Shown here one piece after another: positions 1 to 8,009 of a DNA stretch of 64,000 nt. Under the pieces are notes generated by a model, which saw only the letters and a program-made list of their open reading frames with translations, did not search any database and was not told the origin of the DNA. The stretch lies in assembly GCA_964586455.1 (NCBI GenBank), contig CAZPHV010000004.1:1-64000 (forward strand). Direction: 5' to 3'. Origin of the DNA: Aquimonas sp964586455. GTDB taxonomy: Bacteria; Pseudomonadota; Gammaproteobacteria; Xanthomonadales; Xanthomonadaceae. The translations under genes and the position numbers were made by a program. Numbering within the stretch: position 1 is the stretch's first letter; every line of letters begins with the position of its first letter.

Positions 1-46
1 CTGACACCGACACGACCAAGAAGTTCAAGCTTCTTCGTACCGAATC

Positions 47-73
47 AATAGGTGGGTCAAGACCCACCCTATT
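47..73. repeat. REP-like palindrome at the sulP 3' end
   Basis: This is a short inverted repeat with core GGTGGGTCAAGACCCACC flanked by AATA and CCTATT. It belongs to the palindromic family that recurs near 2.36, 2.48, 3.88, 4.02-4.36, 7.53-7.86 and 27.0-27.2 kb. The TAG stop codon of the minus-strand sulP gene lies inside the right flank. The hairpin could therefore protect or end the transporter mRNA. A weaker hairpin (AAGAAG/CTTCTT) lies just before it at about 20-37. Confidence 0.75.
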
Positions 74-1745
74 GGGGCTGCGGCTCCAGCGTGAGGGCGG
101 CTTGCGCCATTGCCAGCGCTTCGTCAAAACCTGCCGTCAGGCCGAGCAGGTTGGGGTGCTTGCCGAGATCCATCTGTCGAAGGATCTCGCGCGGCTGGCC
201 GTGCAGGCCGGACAGGATCACCGCCGTGCCCATTTTCTGGCAGCGGTTGATGAACTCCTCCAGCGCGGTGACGCCTGACGCATCGATCAGCGGCACCTGG
301 CGCATACGCAGAATGAATACCTTGGGCGGGTCGCGGATCGGGTCCAGCACCTGATCCAGCCGGTTGGCTACGGCAAAGAACAGTGGCCCCGAGAAGCGGA
401 ACATCTCGACACCCTCGGGCAGGCGCTGGCGGGCGTCCGGCTCGTCTGCGGAGTCGCCGTCCTCGACCGCGGCCACGCTGACGCTGGTGCTCATGCGGTG
501 CATGAACACGAAGGCCGCCAGCACCACGCCGACTTCGATCGCGATCGTGAGATCAAACGCGACGGTCAGCACAAAGGTCAGCAGCAGCACCACGCGGTCG
601 CCGACGGGCGCGCGCAACAGCTGCTTGAAGCGGTGGATCTCGGCCATGTTCCAGGCCACCACCAGCAACAGCGCGGCTAGCACCGACAGAGGCACATAGA
701 CCATCAACGGCGCCAGTAGCAGCATGAAGGCCAGCAGGAACACCGCGTGTGCCATGCCGGCGACTGGCGTGCGCGCGCCGGCGCGGATGTTGGTGGCGGT
801 ACGCGCCAGAGCACCGGTAGCCGGCAGGCCGCCGATCAGGGCCGAGGCCGTGTTGGCGACGCCCTGCGCAACAAGTTCGGCATTTGAACGATGACGCTGA
901 CCGGTCATGCCGTCTGCCACCACCGCCGATAGCAGCGATTCGACGCCCGCCAGAAAGGCGATGGTCAGCGCCGCCGGCAGCAGTTCCAGCGTGCGCTCGA
1001 ACGGGATGTTCGGTATCGCGAAGTCGGGCAGGGCCGCCGGCAGCTGGCCAAAGGTGCTGCCGATGGTCGGCACCGGCAAGGCCAGCGCCGCCAGGCTACC
1101 GCCAATCACCACAATCAGAAACGCGGGCCAGCCGGGCCGATGGCGTTTCAGAAGCGCCAGCACGATCAGGCCGCCCGCACACAGCGCCGCAGCAGCCGGC
1201 TGCCAGCTCGGTAGATGCCCGAAATAGGCCGCCCAGCGCTCGACGAACTCACCGGGCACTTGTTCCATGCGCAGGCCAAGTGCGTCCTTGATCTGGCTGG
1301 AGAAGATTGACACCGCGATGCCGGCAGTGAAGCCCGTAATCACTGGCTGCGGCATGTAGCGCAGCAGCACGCCGAGACGCAACAGGCCTGCCGCGATCAG
1401 GATCAGCCCGGCCAGCAGGGTGCACAGAATCAAGCCTTCGTAGCCGAAGCGCTCGATGACGTTGAACACCACGGGTATGAAGGCCGCGGTCGGCCCGCCG
1501 ATCTGCACTCGCGAACCGCCGAGGGCGGCGATCAGGAAGCCTGCGACGATGGCAGTGTGGAGTCCGCGCTCGGGCGTGGTGCCGGATGCAATCGCCAGCG
1601 CCATCGCCAAGGGCAGCGCCACGATGGCAACCGTCAGCCCGGCGATCAGGTCCGCACGCAGGTCGCGCGCGCCGTAGCCGCGACGCAGACAGCTGTACAG
1701 CTGTGGAACAAAGCCCCGGAAGTCGCTGAGCAAGCGCCGGGGCAT
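69..1745 (-). CDS. SulP family anion transporter with C-terminal STAS domain
   Basis: The 558-residue protein is an inner-membrane transporter of the SulP/SLC26 family, which carries sulfate, bicarbonate or other anions by symport or exchange. About 12 hydrophobic segments fill residues 25-430, beginning with the family-typical DLIAGLTVAIVALPLAMALA. The last ~110 residues form a soluble STAS domain, where the stretch VFILRMRQVPLIDASGVTAL is the usual core. Length is normal for the family. It starts 4 bases after a small lipoprotein gene, so the two are probably cotranscribed. No carbonic anhydrase or sulfur gene sits beside it, so the substrate cannot be fixed from context. Confidence 0.93.
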   Translation of the reverse strand: MPRRLLSDFRGFVPQLYSCLRRGYGARDLRADLIAGLTVAIVALPLAMALAIASGTTPERGLHTAIVAGFLIAALGGSRVQIGGPTAAFIPVVFNVIERFGYEGLILCTLLAGLILIAAGLLRLGVLLRYMPQPVITGFTAGIAVSIFSSQIKDALGLRMEQVPGEFVERWAAYFGHLPSWQPAAAALCAGGLIVLALLKRHRPGWPAFLIVVIGGSLAALALPVPTIGSTFGQLPAALPDFAIPNIPFERTLELLPAALTIAFLAGVESLLSAVVADGMTGQRHRSNAELVAQGVANTASALIGGLPATGALARTATNIRAGARTPVAGMAHAVFLLAFMLLLAPLMVYVPLSVLAALLLVVAWNMAEIHRFKQLLRAPVGDRVVLLLTFVLTVAFDLTIAIEVGVVLAAFVFMHRMSTSVSVAAVEDGDSADEPDARQRLPEGVEMFRFSGPLFFAVANRLDQVLDPIRDPPKVFILRMRQVPLIDASGVTALEEFINRCQKMGTAVILSGLHGQPREILRQMDLGKHPNLLGLTAGFDEALAMAQAALTLEPQPQ

Positions 1746-1749
1746 GGGT

Positions 1750-2178
1750 TCAGTTCGGCAGCGAGATGTCGGGCAGGCCGGTGGTCAACCACCAGCGCTT
1801 GGCCTCGGCGTCCCAACGCCACAGTTCGCGCACGGTGAGCACGCGTTCGACCTGGGTGTGGCGGTTGATCAGGCGAATCTCCACGAGTTGGCGAACCTCG
1901 CCCTGGCCCGCGGGCTCCTTGGCCTTGACCAAGTAGCCGGTGAACTGGACTTGGCCGTAGCGTTCCCACTCGAGCCGGCTGATCGGTTTCTCGACGCGCA
2001 GCTTGGGGTCGACGAACTCGTAGGCCCGTTCGAGATCGCTGAAGCGAACGGCGCCAGAGTAGTTGAACAGCGCGGCATCCAGCTTGATGTTGTCGCCGCC
2101 CTTGGTGGCGCAGGCGCCGAGTACGGTGGCGAGGGCGAGCAACGCGAGCAGGCGAAGCAGTCCTGAGCGTGGGATCAC
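1750..2178 (-). CDS. Predicted small lipoprotein of unknown function
   Basis: The 142-residue protein begins with a hydrophobic signal segment followed by a lipobox (LGAC, Cys about residue 23), so it should be a lipid-anchored periplasmic or outer-membrane lipoprotein. The mature part is rich in charged residues and Trp and ends in RWWLTTGLPDISLPN. I recognise no named domain, though the size and mixed alpha/beta character resemble small NTF2-like lipoproteins of Xanthomonadales; that is only an impression. It lies 4 bases upstream of the SulP gene on the same strand and probably forms an operon with it. Confidence 0.75.
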   Translation of the reverse strand: MIPRSGLLRLLALLALATVLGACATKGGDNIKLDAALFNYSGAVRFSDLERAYEFVDPKLRVEKPISRLEWERYGQVQFTGYLVKAKEPAGQGEVRQLVEIRLINRHTQVERVLTVRELWRWDAEAKRWWLTTGLPDISLPN

Positions 2179-2352
2179 GGGCGGTCCGATTCAGCGGGTG
2201 GTGCCTGATTCTGCGCCATCGCACGGTGTCGAGGCGAGCTGCACCTAAGTCGGAGCGCGGCCAAACGCGATCACGTGCGCGCGAGGGCGGCGCCCGAACG
2301 CAACGTACAGGCGAGAAGCGTGGGACCTGATTCACCGCATGTCGGACCCTCG

Positions 2353-2375
2353 CATAGGGTGGGCCCTGGCCCACC
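2353..2375. repeat. REP-like palindrome (GGGCCC-type arms)
   Basis: The core GGTGGGCCCTGGCCCACC is preceded by CGCATA. This copy carries C:G where other copies carry T:A in the arms, and both arms changed together. It lies in the 357-base gap between the lipoprotein gene and the QEGLA gene (2179-2535). Apart from the two palindromes I see nothing else definite in that gap. Confidence 0.7.
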
Positions 2376-2473
2376 ATGAGCTCGAATTCCACCCCGGTAC
2401 GTCGCTTCGCCGGGCGCGCGGCCTTGAGCGGCTGATCGTCCGAATCGATGACCGGGGCGAGCGTCGATCTCGT

Positions 2474-2496
2474 GGTGGGCCACGGCCACCCTATGC
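2474..2496. repeat. REP-like palindrome, degenerate copy
   Basis: GGTGGGCCACGGCCACCCTATGC is a slightly decayed member of the same family. It is followed by the CTATGCGGGT tail seen in other copies. It sits about 40 bases before the start of the QEGLA gene, so it would be in that gene's leader or promoter region. Confidence 0.6.
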
Positions 2497-2535
2497 GGGT
2501 GGGCTCGGACTGGCGAGAGTGGTTAAAGTGCGGGC

Positions 2536-3789
2536 ATGGCTCCTGAACTCGCGCACCATATCGCGCTCGATGCCCGCCTGGTCGAGGCGGTGGGCGGCAT
2601 CCGGCTGCTGCAGGCGGTGAGCTGGCCGGCGGCCGAGCAGGAGCGCTTTCTCGAGGGCTTCCGACGCGGCCAGCCCGCGCTGCCGCAGCCGACCTACGGC
2701 CCACGCGATCTGTCGGTCCAGCGCGCTGAGCTTGCGGCGATCCGCGACGCGGCGGACCCCACACACCCGCTGGGTCAGTACCTTCAGCGCAGCGCGGAAA
2801 GCTGGCTGCATGCCGCCTGGTTGATCGAGGCCGCTGGCACCGGGGCGTCGAGCTGGCATTCGATCCAGATTTTCGGGCGCCCCGGTGATGCGCTGCCGGG
2901 TTCGAGTTACACCAACATCGACGCGGCCCGGCACTTCATCGAGATCGCCGATGAAGTCAGCGGCAGCCTGCCGCCCGAAGACGGCGAAGCCCTGTACAGC
3001 GCCGAGGCCATGGCCGCCGAACTGCAGGCATCGCTGGATGCGTTCTTCGTCGGCCACCGGGTGCGCGTCGAGGTCGATCCCGACCTGATCGCCAAGGCGG
3101 CGGCCGGGCCGACCCGCATTCGCCTGCGGGGCGGCGCCAGCTTCAGCGAGTACGACCTGCGCCAGCTGCTGGAACATGAGGCCTTCGTGCATTCGCTGAC
3201 CGCACTGAATGGGCGCGAGCAGCCGCATCTGAAGAGCCTTGCCCGCAGTGCACCGCGAGTCACCGCCACCCAGGAAGGGCTGGCCACCTTTGCCGAACTG
3301 ATGACCGGCGCGATCGACCTGCCGCGGCTGAAGCGGCTGTCCTTGCGCATTCTCGCGATCGACATGGCGCTGTCCGGCGCGGACTTCATCGAGGTGTTCC
3401 GTTACTTCCTGGACGCAGGACAGGGCGAGACTGAAAGCTTCGCTTCAGCGCAGCGCGTGTTTCGCGGCTGCCCGACCAGCGGCGGTTCTGCGTTCACCAA
3501 GGATGCGGTCTACCTGCACGGCATGCTGAGCGTGCATACCTTCTTCCGCTGGACCCTGCGACATCGGCGTCCGCGCCTGACGCATCTGCTGTTCGCCGGC
3601 AAGATGGCCCTGCACGACGTGTTCACCCTGGAGCCGCTGTTCGAGGACGGGGTGATCGCCGAGCCGCTGTACCTGCCGCCCTGGGCGCAGCGCGCCAACG
3701 GCCTGGCCGGCGTGCTTGCGTTCTCGCTGTTCGCCAACCGCATCCGCATCGACCGCGTCGAGGCCGAGGACCTGACGCTCGGCTTGTAG
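2536..3789 (+). CDS. QEGLA-motif (DUF1704) protein, MATCAP-like zinc peptidase fold
   Basis: The 417-residue protein belongs to the family named flavohemoglobin expression-modulating QEGLA motif protein (DUF1704/TIGR02421). The naming motif is present (Q246-E-G-L-A), and upstream is H214-E-A-F-V-H219, an HExxxH signature. In the eukaryotic relatives (MATCAP tubulin carboxypeptidases, formerly KIAA0895) HExxxH plus the Glu of the downstream motif bind zinc, so this protein probably keeps a metallopeptidase active site. No signal peptide is seen, so it should be cytoplasmic. The bacterial substrate is unknown. It stands alone between two repeat-rich gaps. Confidence 0.88.
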   Translation: MAPELAHHIALDARLVEAVGGIRLLQAVSWPAAEQERFLEGFRRGQPALPQPTYGPRDLSVQRAELAAIRDAADPTHPLGQYLQRSAESWLHAAWLIEAAGTGASSWHSIQIFGRPGDALPGSSYTNIDAARHFIEIADEVSGSLPPEDGEALYSAEAMAAELQASLDAFFVGHRVRVEVDPDLIAKAAAGPTRIRLRGGASFSEYDLRQLLEHEAFVHSLTALNGREQPHLKSLARSAPRVTATQEGLATFAELMTGAIDLPRLKRLSLRILAIDMALSGADFIEVFRYFLDAGQGETESFASAQRVFRGCPTSGGSAFTKDAVYLHGMLSVHTFFRWTLRHRRPRLTHLLFAGKMALHDVFTLEPLFEDGVIAEPLYLPPWAQRANGLAGVLAFSLFANRIRIDRVEAEDLTLGL

Positions 3790-3871
3790 GGATCGAAAGG
3801 GCAAAGTTTGCTGCCCTGTGCAAGGGAGGCCCCCAGCGCACGCCCAGACCTCAAGCCTTACCCATCCCGAT

Positions 3872-3897
3872 GCGTAGGGCGGGTCTTGACCTGCCGC
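3872..3897. repeat. REP-like palindrome, degenerate copy
   Basis: GCGTAGGGCGGGTCTTGACC followed by TGCCGC is the reverse orientation of the family consensus, with one decayed arm. It stands about 130 bases before the 59-bp tandem array, in the 706-base gap between the QEGLA gene and maeB. The stretch between them shows nothing else I can identify. Confidence 0.6.
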
Positions 3898-4020
3898 AGC
3901 TGGTCGCTTGCCGCGGTCTTCTGCGTTCTTCCGATCCGAATTGAGCGGACTGGCAATCGGGCTTCGCGTCGGCGGGTGAGGTCTGTTCGCAAGGACCGGT
4001 CGTGGCGGAATGGGCCTTGC

Positions 4021-4360
4021 GACGCGGCGGGTCAAGACCCGCCCTACGCGAGGCAGGCGTCGCGGAGGGTTGGCCTTGCGACGCGGCGGGTCAAGACCCG
4101 CCCTATGCGGGGCAGACGTCGCGGAGGGTTGTCCTTGCGACGCAGCGGGTCAAGACCCGCCCTACGCGGGGCGGACGTCGCGGAGGTTTGGTCTTGCGAC
4201 GCGGCGGGTCAAGACCCGCCCTACGCGGGGCAGACGTTGCGGAGGTTTGGTCTTGCGTCGCGGCGGGTCAAGACCCGCCCTACGCGGGGCAGACGTTGCG
4301 GAGGGTTGGTCTTGCGACGCGGCGGGTCGAGCCCCGCCCTACGCGGGATGGGCGTTGCGC
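4021..4360. repeat. 59-bp tandem array of REP palindromes, six units
   Basis: Units start at 4021, 4080, 4139, 4198, 4257 and 4316, giving an exact 59-base period. Each unit holds the palindrome GGCGGGTCAAGACCCGCC, then CTACGCGGGGCAGACGT, and a conserved linker ending in CTTGC. Variation is limited to a few substitutions (for example CAGCGGG in unit 3, and GGGTCGAGCCCC in the last). Because 59 is not a multiple of three and the unit lacks stops, all three plus frames stay open across it; those frames are not genes. The array ends about 130 bases before maeB. The remaining gap (4361-4495) presumably carries the maeB promoter, which I could not place. Confidence 0.9.
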
Positions 4361-4495
4361 TGCCGCGCGGCGAGCTGGGAGCGGGCGCTCGTCCGATCGG
4401 TGGCCCATCGCGACATACGCGGGGGCAGGGGCGGTCAGCGTCGTCGCGGGGCGCTACCATGGACGGCCCCGCTGTCCTAGAGCCCTGTGCCCGAC

Positions 4496-6775
4496 ATGTC
4501 CGACAACGACGCCTTCAAGCAAGCCGCCCTCGACTACCACCGCCAGCACCCGCCCGGAAAGATCAAGGTCACGCCGACCAAGGGTCTGGTGAACCAGCGC
4601 GATCTGGCCCTGGCGTATTCGCCCGGCGTTGCCGCCGCCTGTGAAGCGATCGTCGCCGATCCGAACGAAGCCTCCACGGTCACCGCCCGCGCCAACCTGG
4701 TTGCGGTCATCACCAACGGCACTGCCGTGCTCGGACTCGGCAACATCGGCCCGCTGGCCGCCAAGCCGGTGATGGAAGGCAAGGGCGTGCTGTTCCAGAA
4801 GTTCGCCGGCATCGATGTGTTCGACATCGAGATCAACGAGAACGACCCCGACAAGCTGGTCGACATCATCGCCTCGCTGGAACCCACCTTCGGCGGCGTG
4901 AATCTGGAGGACATCAAGGCGCCGGAGTGCTTCATCGTCGAGCGCAAACTGCGCGAGCGGATGAAGATCCCGGTTTTCCACGACGACCAGCACGGCACCG
5001 CGATCATCGTCGGCGCAGCCGTGTTGAACGCCCTGCATGTGGTCGGCAAGAAGATCGAGGACGTCAAACTCGCAACCTCAGGCGCCGGTGCGGCCGGCAT
5101 CGCCTGCCTCGACATGCTGGTTGCGCTGGGCCTCAAGCCCGAGAACATTCTGGCGGTCGACCGTGACGGCGTGATCCACAGCGGTCGTACCGACCTTGAC
5201 CCCGACAAGCGCCGCTACGCGCGCGAGACTGAGGCGCGCACGCTGGCCGACATCCTGGTCGGTGCCGACGTGTTCCTCGGCCTGTCCGCGGGCAACATCC
5301 TGAAGCCGGACATGCTGGCGACGATGGCGGATCGTCCGGTTGTTCTGGCTCTGGCCAATCCAACCCCCGAGATCGATCCGGCGCTGGCGCGCAGCACGCG
5401 CCCCGACTGCATCATCGCGACCGGCCGTTCGGACTACCCGAACCAGGTCAACAACGCGCTGTGCTTTCCCTACATTTTCCGCGGCGCGCTCGACGTGGGC
5501 GCCACCACCATCAACGAGGCCATGAAACTGGCCTGCGTCAAGGCGATCGCCGAGTTGGCCCGCAAGGAAGCCAGCGACCTCGGCGCCGCCTACGCAGGCG
5601 AGACCCCGAGCTTCGGAGCGGAGTACCTGATTCCGCGGCCGTTCGATCCGCGCCTGCTGGCCTCGCTGGCGCCCGCGGTCGCGCAGGCGGCGATGGACTC
5701 TGGCGTGGCCAGCCGCACCATCGACCTCGACGCCTACCGCGAACGTCTGAATACGTTCGTGTTCCGCACCGGCCTGCTGATGAAGCCGGTGGTCGAACGC
5801 GCCCGTGCCAACCTGCAGCGCGTGGCCTACGCGGAGGGCGAAGAAGAGGTGGTGCTGCGCGCGGTGCAGACCGTGGTCGATGAGCGCATCGCGCGGCCGA
5901 TTCTGATCGGCCGCCCGGCGGTGATCGAGGCGCGCATCGAGCGCCTGGGCCTGCGTATTCGCCCGGGTGTCGATGTGGATGTCACCAACATCGACGATGA
6001 CCCGCGCTTCAACGAGTACTGGCAGGCCTACCACCAGATCATGCAGCGTCGTGGCGTGACCCCGGCGGCGGCCAAGGCGATCGTGCGCTCGCGCGCGACC
6101 GTGATCGCCGCGCTGATGGTCCGCCGCGGTGAGGCTGACGCGCTGCTGTGCGGCTTGGTCGGCCGCTACCAGAAGAAGGCCAAACACGTGATCGACGTGC
6201 TCGGCACCGATCAGGGCGAGGACAAGGTCGCCGCGATGTCGGCGGTGCTGAACGACAAGGGCGTGTTCTTCTTCACCGACACCCACATGCAGGTTGACCC
6301 TACTGCCGAGCAGATCGCCGAATCCGCCCTGCAGGCGGCGTATCGGGTCAAAATGTTCGGCGTCGAACCAAAGGTCGCGCTGGTCAGCCACAGCAACTTC
6401 GGCACCCACGATTCGCCGTCCGCGATCAAGATGCGCGAAGCGCTGAAGCGCATCCGTGTGCGCGCGCCCAAGCTTGAGGTGGAAGGCGAGATGCATGTGG
6501 ACGCCGCACTCAGCGAAGAAGTGCGCAGCCATCTGTTCCCGGACTCACGCCTGAAGGGTCGCGCCAACGTGCTGGTGTTCCCCAATCTGGACGCCGCCAA
6601 CACCGCCTACAACCTGGTCCGCAGCATGACCGACGGCGTTGGCCTGGGGCCGATCCTGATGGGCGTCTCGCACAGCGCGCACGTGCTCACGCCCTCGGCC
6701 ACCGTGCGCCGCGTGGTCAACATGAGCGCGATCGCGGCAGTGGAAGCACAAGTACGCAGTGGGATGAGGGGCTGA
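4496..6775 (+). CDS. maeB: NADP-dependent malic enzyme, MaeB type
   Basis: The 759-residue enzyme should decarboxylate malate oxidatively to pyruvate, making NADPH in the cytoplasm. Residues 1-430 are the malic enzyme part: the YSPGVAAACEAI motif is near the N terminus, then FHDDQHGTAIIVGAA, then a Rossmann part (SGAGAAGIACLDML). Residues ~440-759 are a phosphotransacetylase-like domain (LCGLVGRYQKKAKHVIDVLG; MGVSHSAHVLTPSATVRRVV), which in this family is regulatory, typically acetyl-CoA sensing, not catalytic. Length fits MaeB hybrids. I chose ATG 4496 because the reading MSDNDAFKQAALDYH matches the usual start; an in-frame GTG at 4487 is the alternative. There is no clear Shine-Dalgarno sequence for either. 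Confidence 0.95.
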   Translation: MSDNDAFKQAALDYHRQHPPGKIKVTPTKGLVNQRDLALAYSPGVAAACEAIVADPNEASTVTARANLVAVITNGTAVLGLGNIGPLAAKPVMEGKGVLFQKFAGIDVFDIEINENDPDKLVDIIASLEPTFGGVNLEDIKAPECFIVERKLRERMKIPVFHDDQHGTAIIVGAAVLNALHVVGKKIEDVKLATSGAGAAGIACLDMLVALGLKPENILAVDRDGVIHSGRTDLDPDKRRYARETEARTLADILVGADVFLGLSAGNILKPDMLATMADRPVVLALANPTPEIDPALARSTRPDCIIATGRSDYPNQVNNALCFPYIFRGALDVGATTINEAMKLACVKAIAELARKEASDLGAAYAGETPSFGAEYLIPRPFDPRLLASLAPAVAQAAMDSGVASRTIDLDAYRERLNTFVFRTGLLMKPVVERARANLQRVAYAEGEEEVVLRAVQTVVDERIARPILIGRPAVIEARIERLGLRIRPGVDVDVTNIDDDPRFNEYWQAYHQIMQRRGVTPAAAKAIVRSRATVIAALMVRRGEADALLCGLVGRYQKKAKHVIDVLGTDQGEDKVAAMSAVLNDKGVFFFTDTHMQVDPTAEQIAESALQAAYRVKMFGVEPKVALVSHSNFGTHDSPSAIKMREALKRIRVRAPKLEVEGEMHVDAALSEEVRSHLFPDSRLKGRANVLVFPNLDAANTAYNLVRSMTDGVGLGPILMGVSHSAHVLTPSATVRRVVNMSAIAAVEAQVRSGMRG

Positions 6776-6781
6776 AGGGCC

Positions 6782-6929
6782 GGGTTTAGGGATTTGGGAT
6801 TGGCCGACGGTAGCCGACATGCTGCGGGCTGCGCCGTTTTCGGGCGTCACGGCTGAGGTGAACGATGCGGCAAGCCGACAGCCGCGGGCTGCGAATCCCG
6901 AATCCCGAATCCCGACTCCCCAATCCCGG
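6782..6929. repeat. Inverted heptamer-repeat element (GGGATTC family)
   Basis: The left end is a run of GGGWTTN heptamers (GGGTTTAGGGATTTGGGATT). The right end at about 6893-6929 is the inverted run GAATCCCGAATCCCGAATCC. About 90 bases of unrelated sequence lie between. A second copy of the same design occupies 33664-33819. The element fills the gap between maeB and the bacterioferritin gene, ending about 80 bases before the latter. Confidence 0.75.
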
Positions 6930-7007
6930 CTCTTGAACGCTTCTCATGTAATCGCCTGCACGCGGGCTTCGGCATACTCAACAGCCTTTCCCCACGGAGG
7001 CACAGCG

Positions 7008-7484
7008 ATGAAGGGCCACCCTGAAGTCGTCGACTACCTCAATTTTCTGCTGCGCGGCGAGCTGGCTGCGCGCGATCAGTACTTCATTCATTCGCGTCGC
7101 TACGACGACCTCGGGCTGATGGCGCTGTACGAGCGCATCAACCACGAGATGGAAGAAGAAGGCCAGCATGCCGATGCGCTGCTGCGCCGGATCCTGTTCC
7201 TCGAAGGTGACCCCGACATGCGGCCCGATGCTTTCGAGCCCGGCCACACGGTCGAGGAAATGCTCGAACGCGATCTGCAGCTGGAGTACACGGTGCGCGG
7301 CCATCTCGCGAAAGGTGCTGCCCTGTGCGAGCAACACGGCGACTACGTGACCCGTGACATCCTGGTCGCGCAGATGAAGGACACCGAGGAAGACCACACG
7401 CGCTGGCTTGAGCAGCAGCTGCGTCTGATCAAGATGATCGGGCTGGAGCGCTATCAGCAGAGCCAGATTCGCGGGGCGGGTTGA
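7008..7484 (+). CDS. bfr: Bacterioferritin-like iron storage protein lacking haem-ligand Met52
   Basis: The 158-residue four-helix protein should assemble into a cytoplasmic 24-mer that oxidises and stores iron. Ferroxidase-centre residues are present: E18, E51, H54, E93 (in LQLEY) and E126/H129 (in EEDH). The position of the haem-binding Met of classical bacterioferritins is Gly here (E51-G52-Q53-H54), so haem binding in the usual way is not expected. That resembles the haem-less BfrA/FtnA-type subunits of Pseudomonas. The start at 7008 is fixed by CGGAGG at 6995-7000. Upstream in-frame codons read into the repeat element and are not coding. It is convergent with fliK. Confidence 0.93.
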   Translation: MKGHPEVVDYLNFLLRGELAARDQYFIHSRRYDDLGLMALYERINHEMEEEGQHADALLRRILFLEGDPDMRPDAFEPGHTVEEMLERDLQLEYTVRGHLAKGAALCEQHGDYVTRDILVAQMKDTEEDHTRWLEQQLRLIKMIGLERYQQSQIRGAG

Positions 7485-7530
7485 TTCGGGCGCTTGCGCA
7501 AAGCCGGCAGCCCGCGACAGACGAGCGTTG

Positions 7531-7860
7531 CACCGGGTGGGTGTAGACCCACCGATGCTTGATACCGCCTAGGGTGGGTCTTGACCCACCAAAGCCTGAT
7601 GCCCGCGACGCTCCTGGATTGCCTTGACCGGGGCGAGGACCCAGCTCCGGTGGGCCAGGGCCCACCCCATGCTCGTGCCGAGGTCTTGGCCTTGAGCGGG
7701 GCGGGCGTCCAGATCCGGTGGGCCAGGGCCCACCCTATGCTCGTGCCGGTCTTGGCCTTGACCGGGGCGAGGGCCCAGCGCCGGTGGGTCAAGACCCGCC
7801 CTACGATCGCGGCGAGGGTTGAGGTTCGGCGGGTCAAGACCCGCCCTACGCTCTGGCCTA
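7531..7860. repeat. Cluster of six REP-like palindromes between bfr and fliK
   Basis: Copies lie at about 7534-7553, 7569-7590, 7647-7671, 7716-7740, 7781-7805 and 7828-7851. Cores vary as GGTGGGTCTTGACCCACC, GGTGGGCCAGGGCCCACC and GGCGGGTCAAGACCCGCC, with matching changes in both arms. Linkers of 40-60 bases share words such as CTTGGCCTTGA and GGGGCGAGG, so they look like an older, diverged version of a tandem array. The gap is between convergent genes (bfr ends 7484, fliK ends 8010), a typical place for such hairpins. The rest of the 525-base gap shows only a short ACCCGACACCCGATTCCCGA run near 7984, a remnant of the heptamer element. Confidence 0.8.
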
Positions 7861-8009
7861 GCGTCGAGGTTTACGCTTGTCCGCCCGACGACTACGAGAG
7901 ACGCGGTGTTCCGATCGAAGTTGAATGTCGGCGTGCGCGTAGGGTAGATCAGCGCAGCGCATCTACCATCGGGTGCTCGCGCCGACACCCGACACCCGAT
8001 TCCCGAACC

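Noticed and set aside
1646..2764. 372-codon minus-strand open frame over the lipoprotein and QEGLA starts
   Set aside because: It overlaps two better genes in other frames, is Arg/Pro-rich and has no domain or ribosome site.
4021..4360. CRISPR array
   Set aside because: The whole 59-base unit is repeated, including the linker. There are no unique spacers and no cas genes.
3808..4644. Three overlapping open plus-strand frames of 150-280 codons across the 59-bp array
   Set aside because: The array has no stop codons and a period not divisible by three, so every frame stays open and gives the same repetitive Arg/Gly-rich peptide in turn. There is no ribosome site, and the frames run into maeB.
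5078..6532. 484-codon minus-strand open frame inside maeB
   Set aside because: Antisense shadow of maeB with an unordered, His/Arg-rich product.
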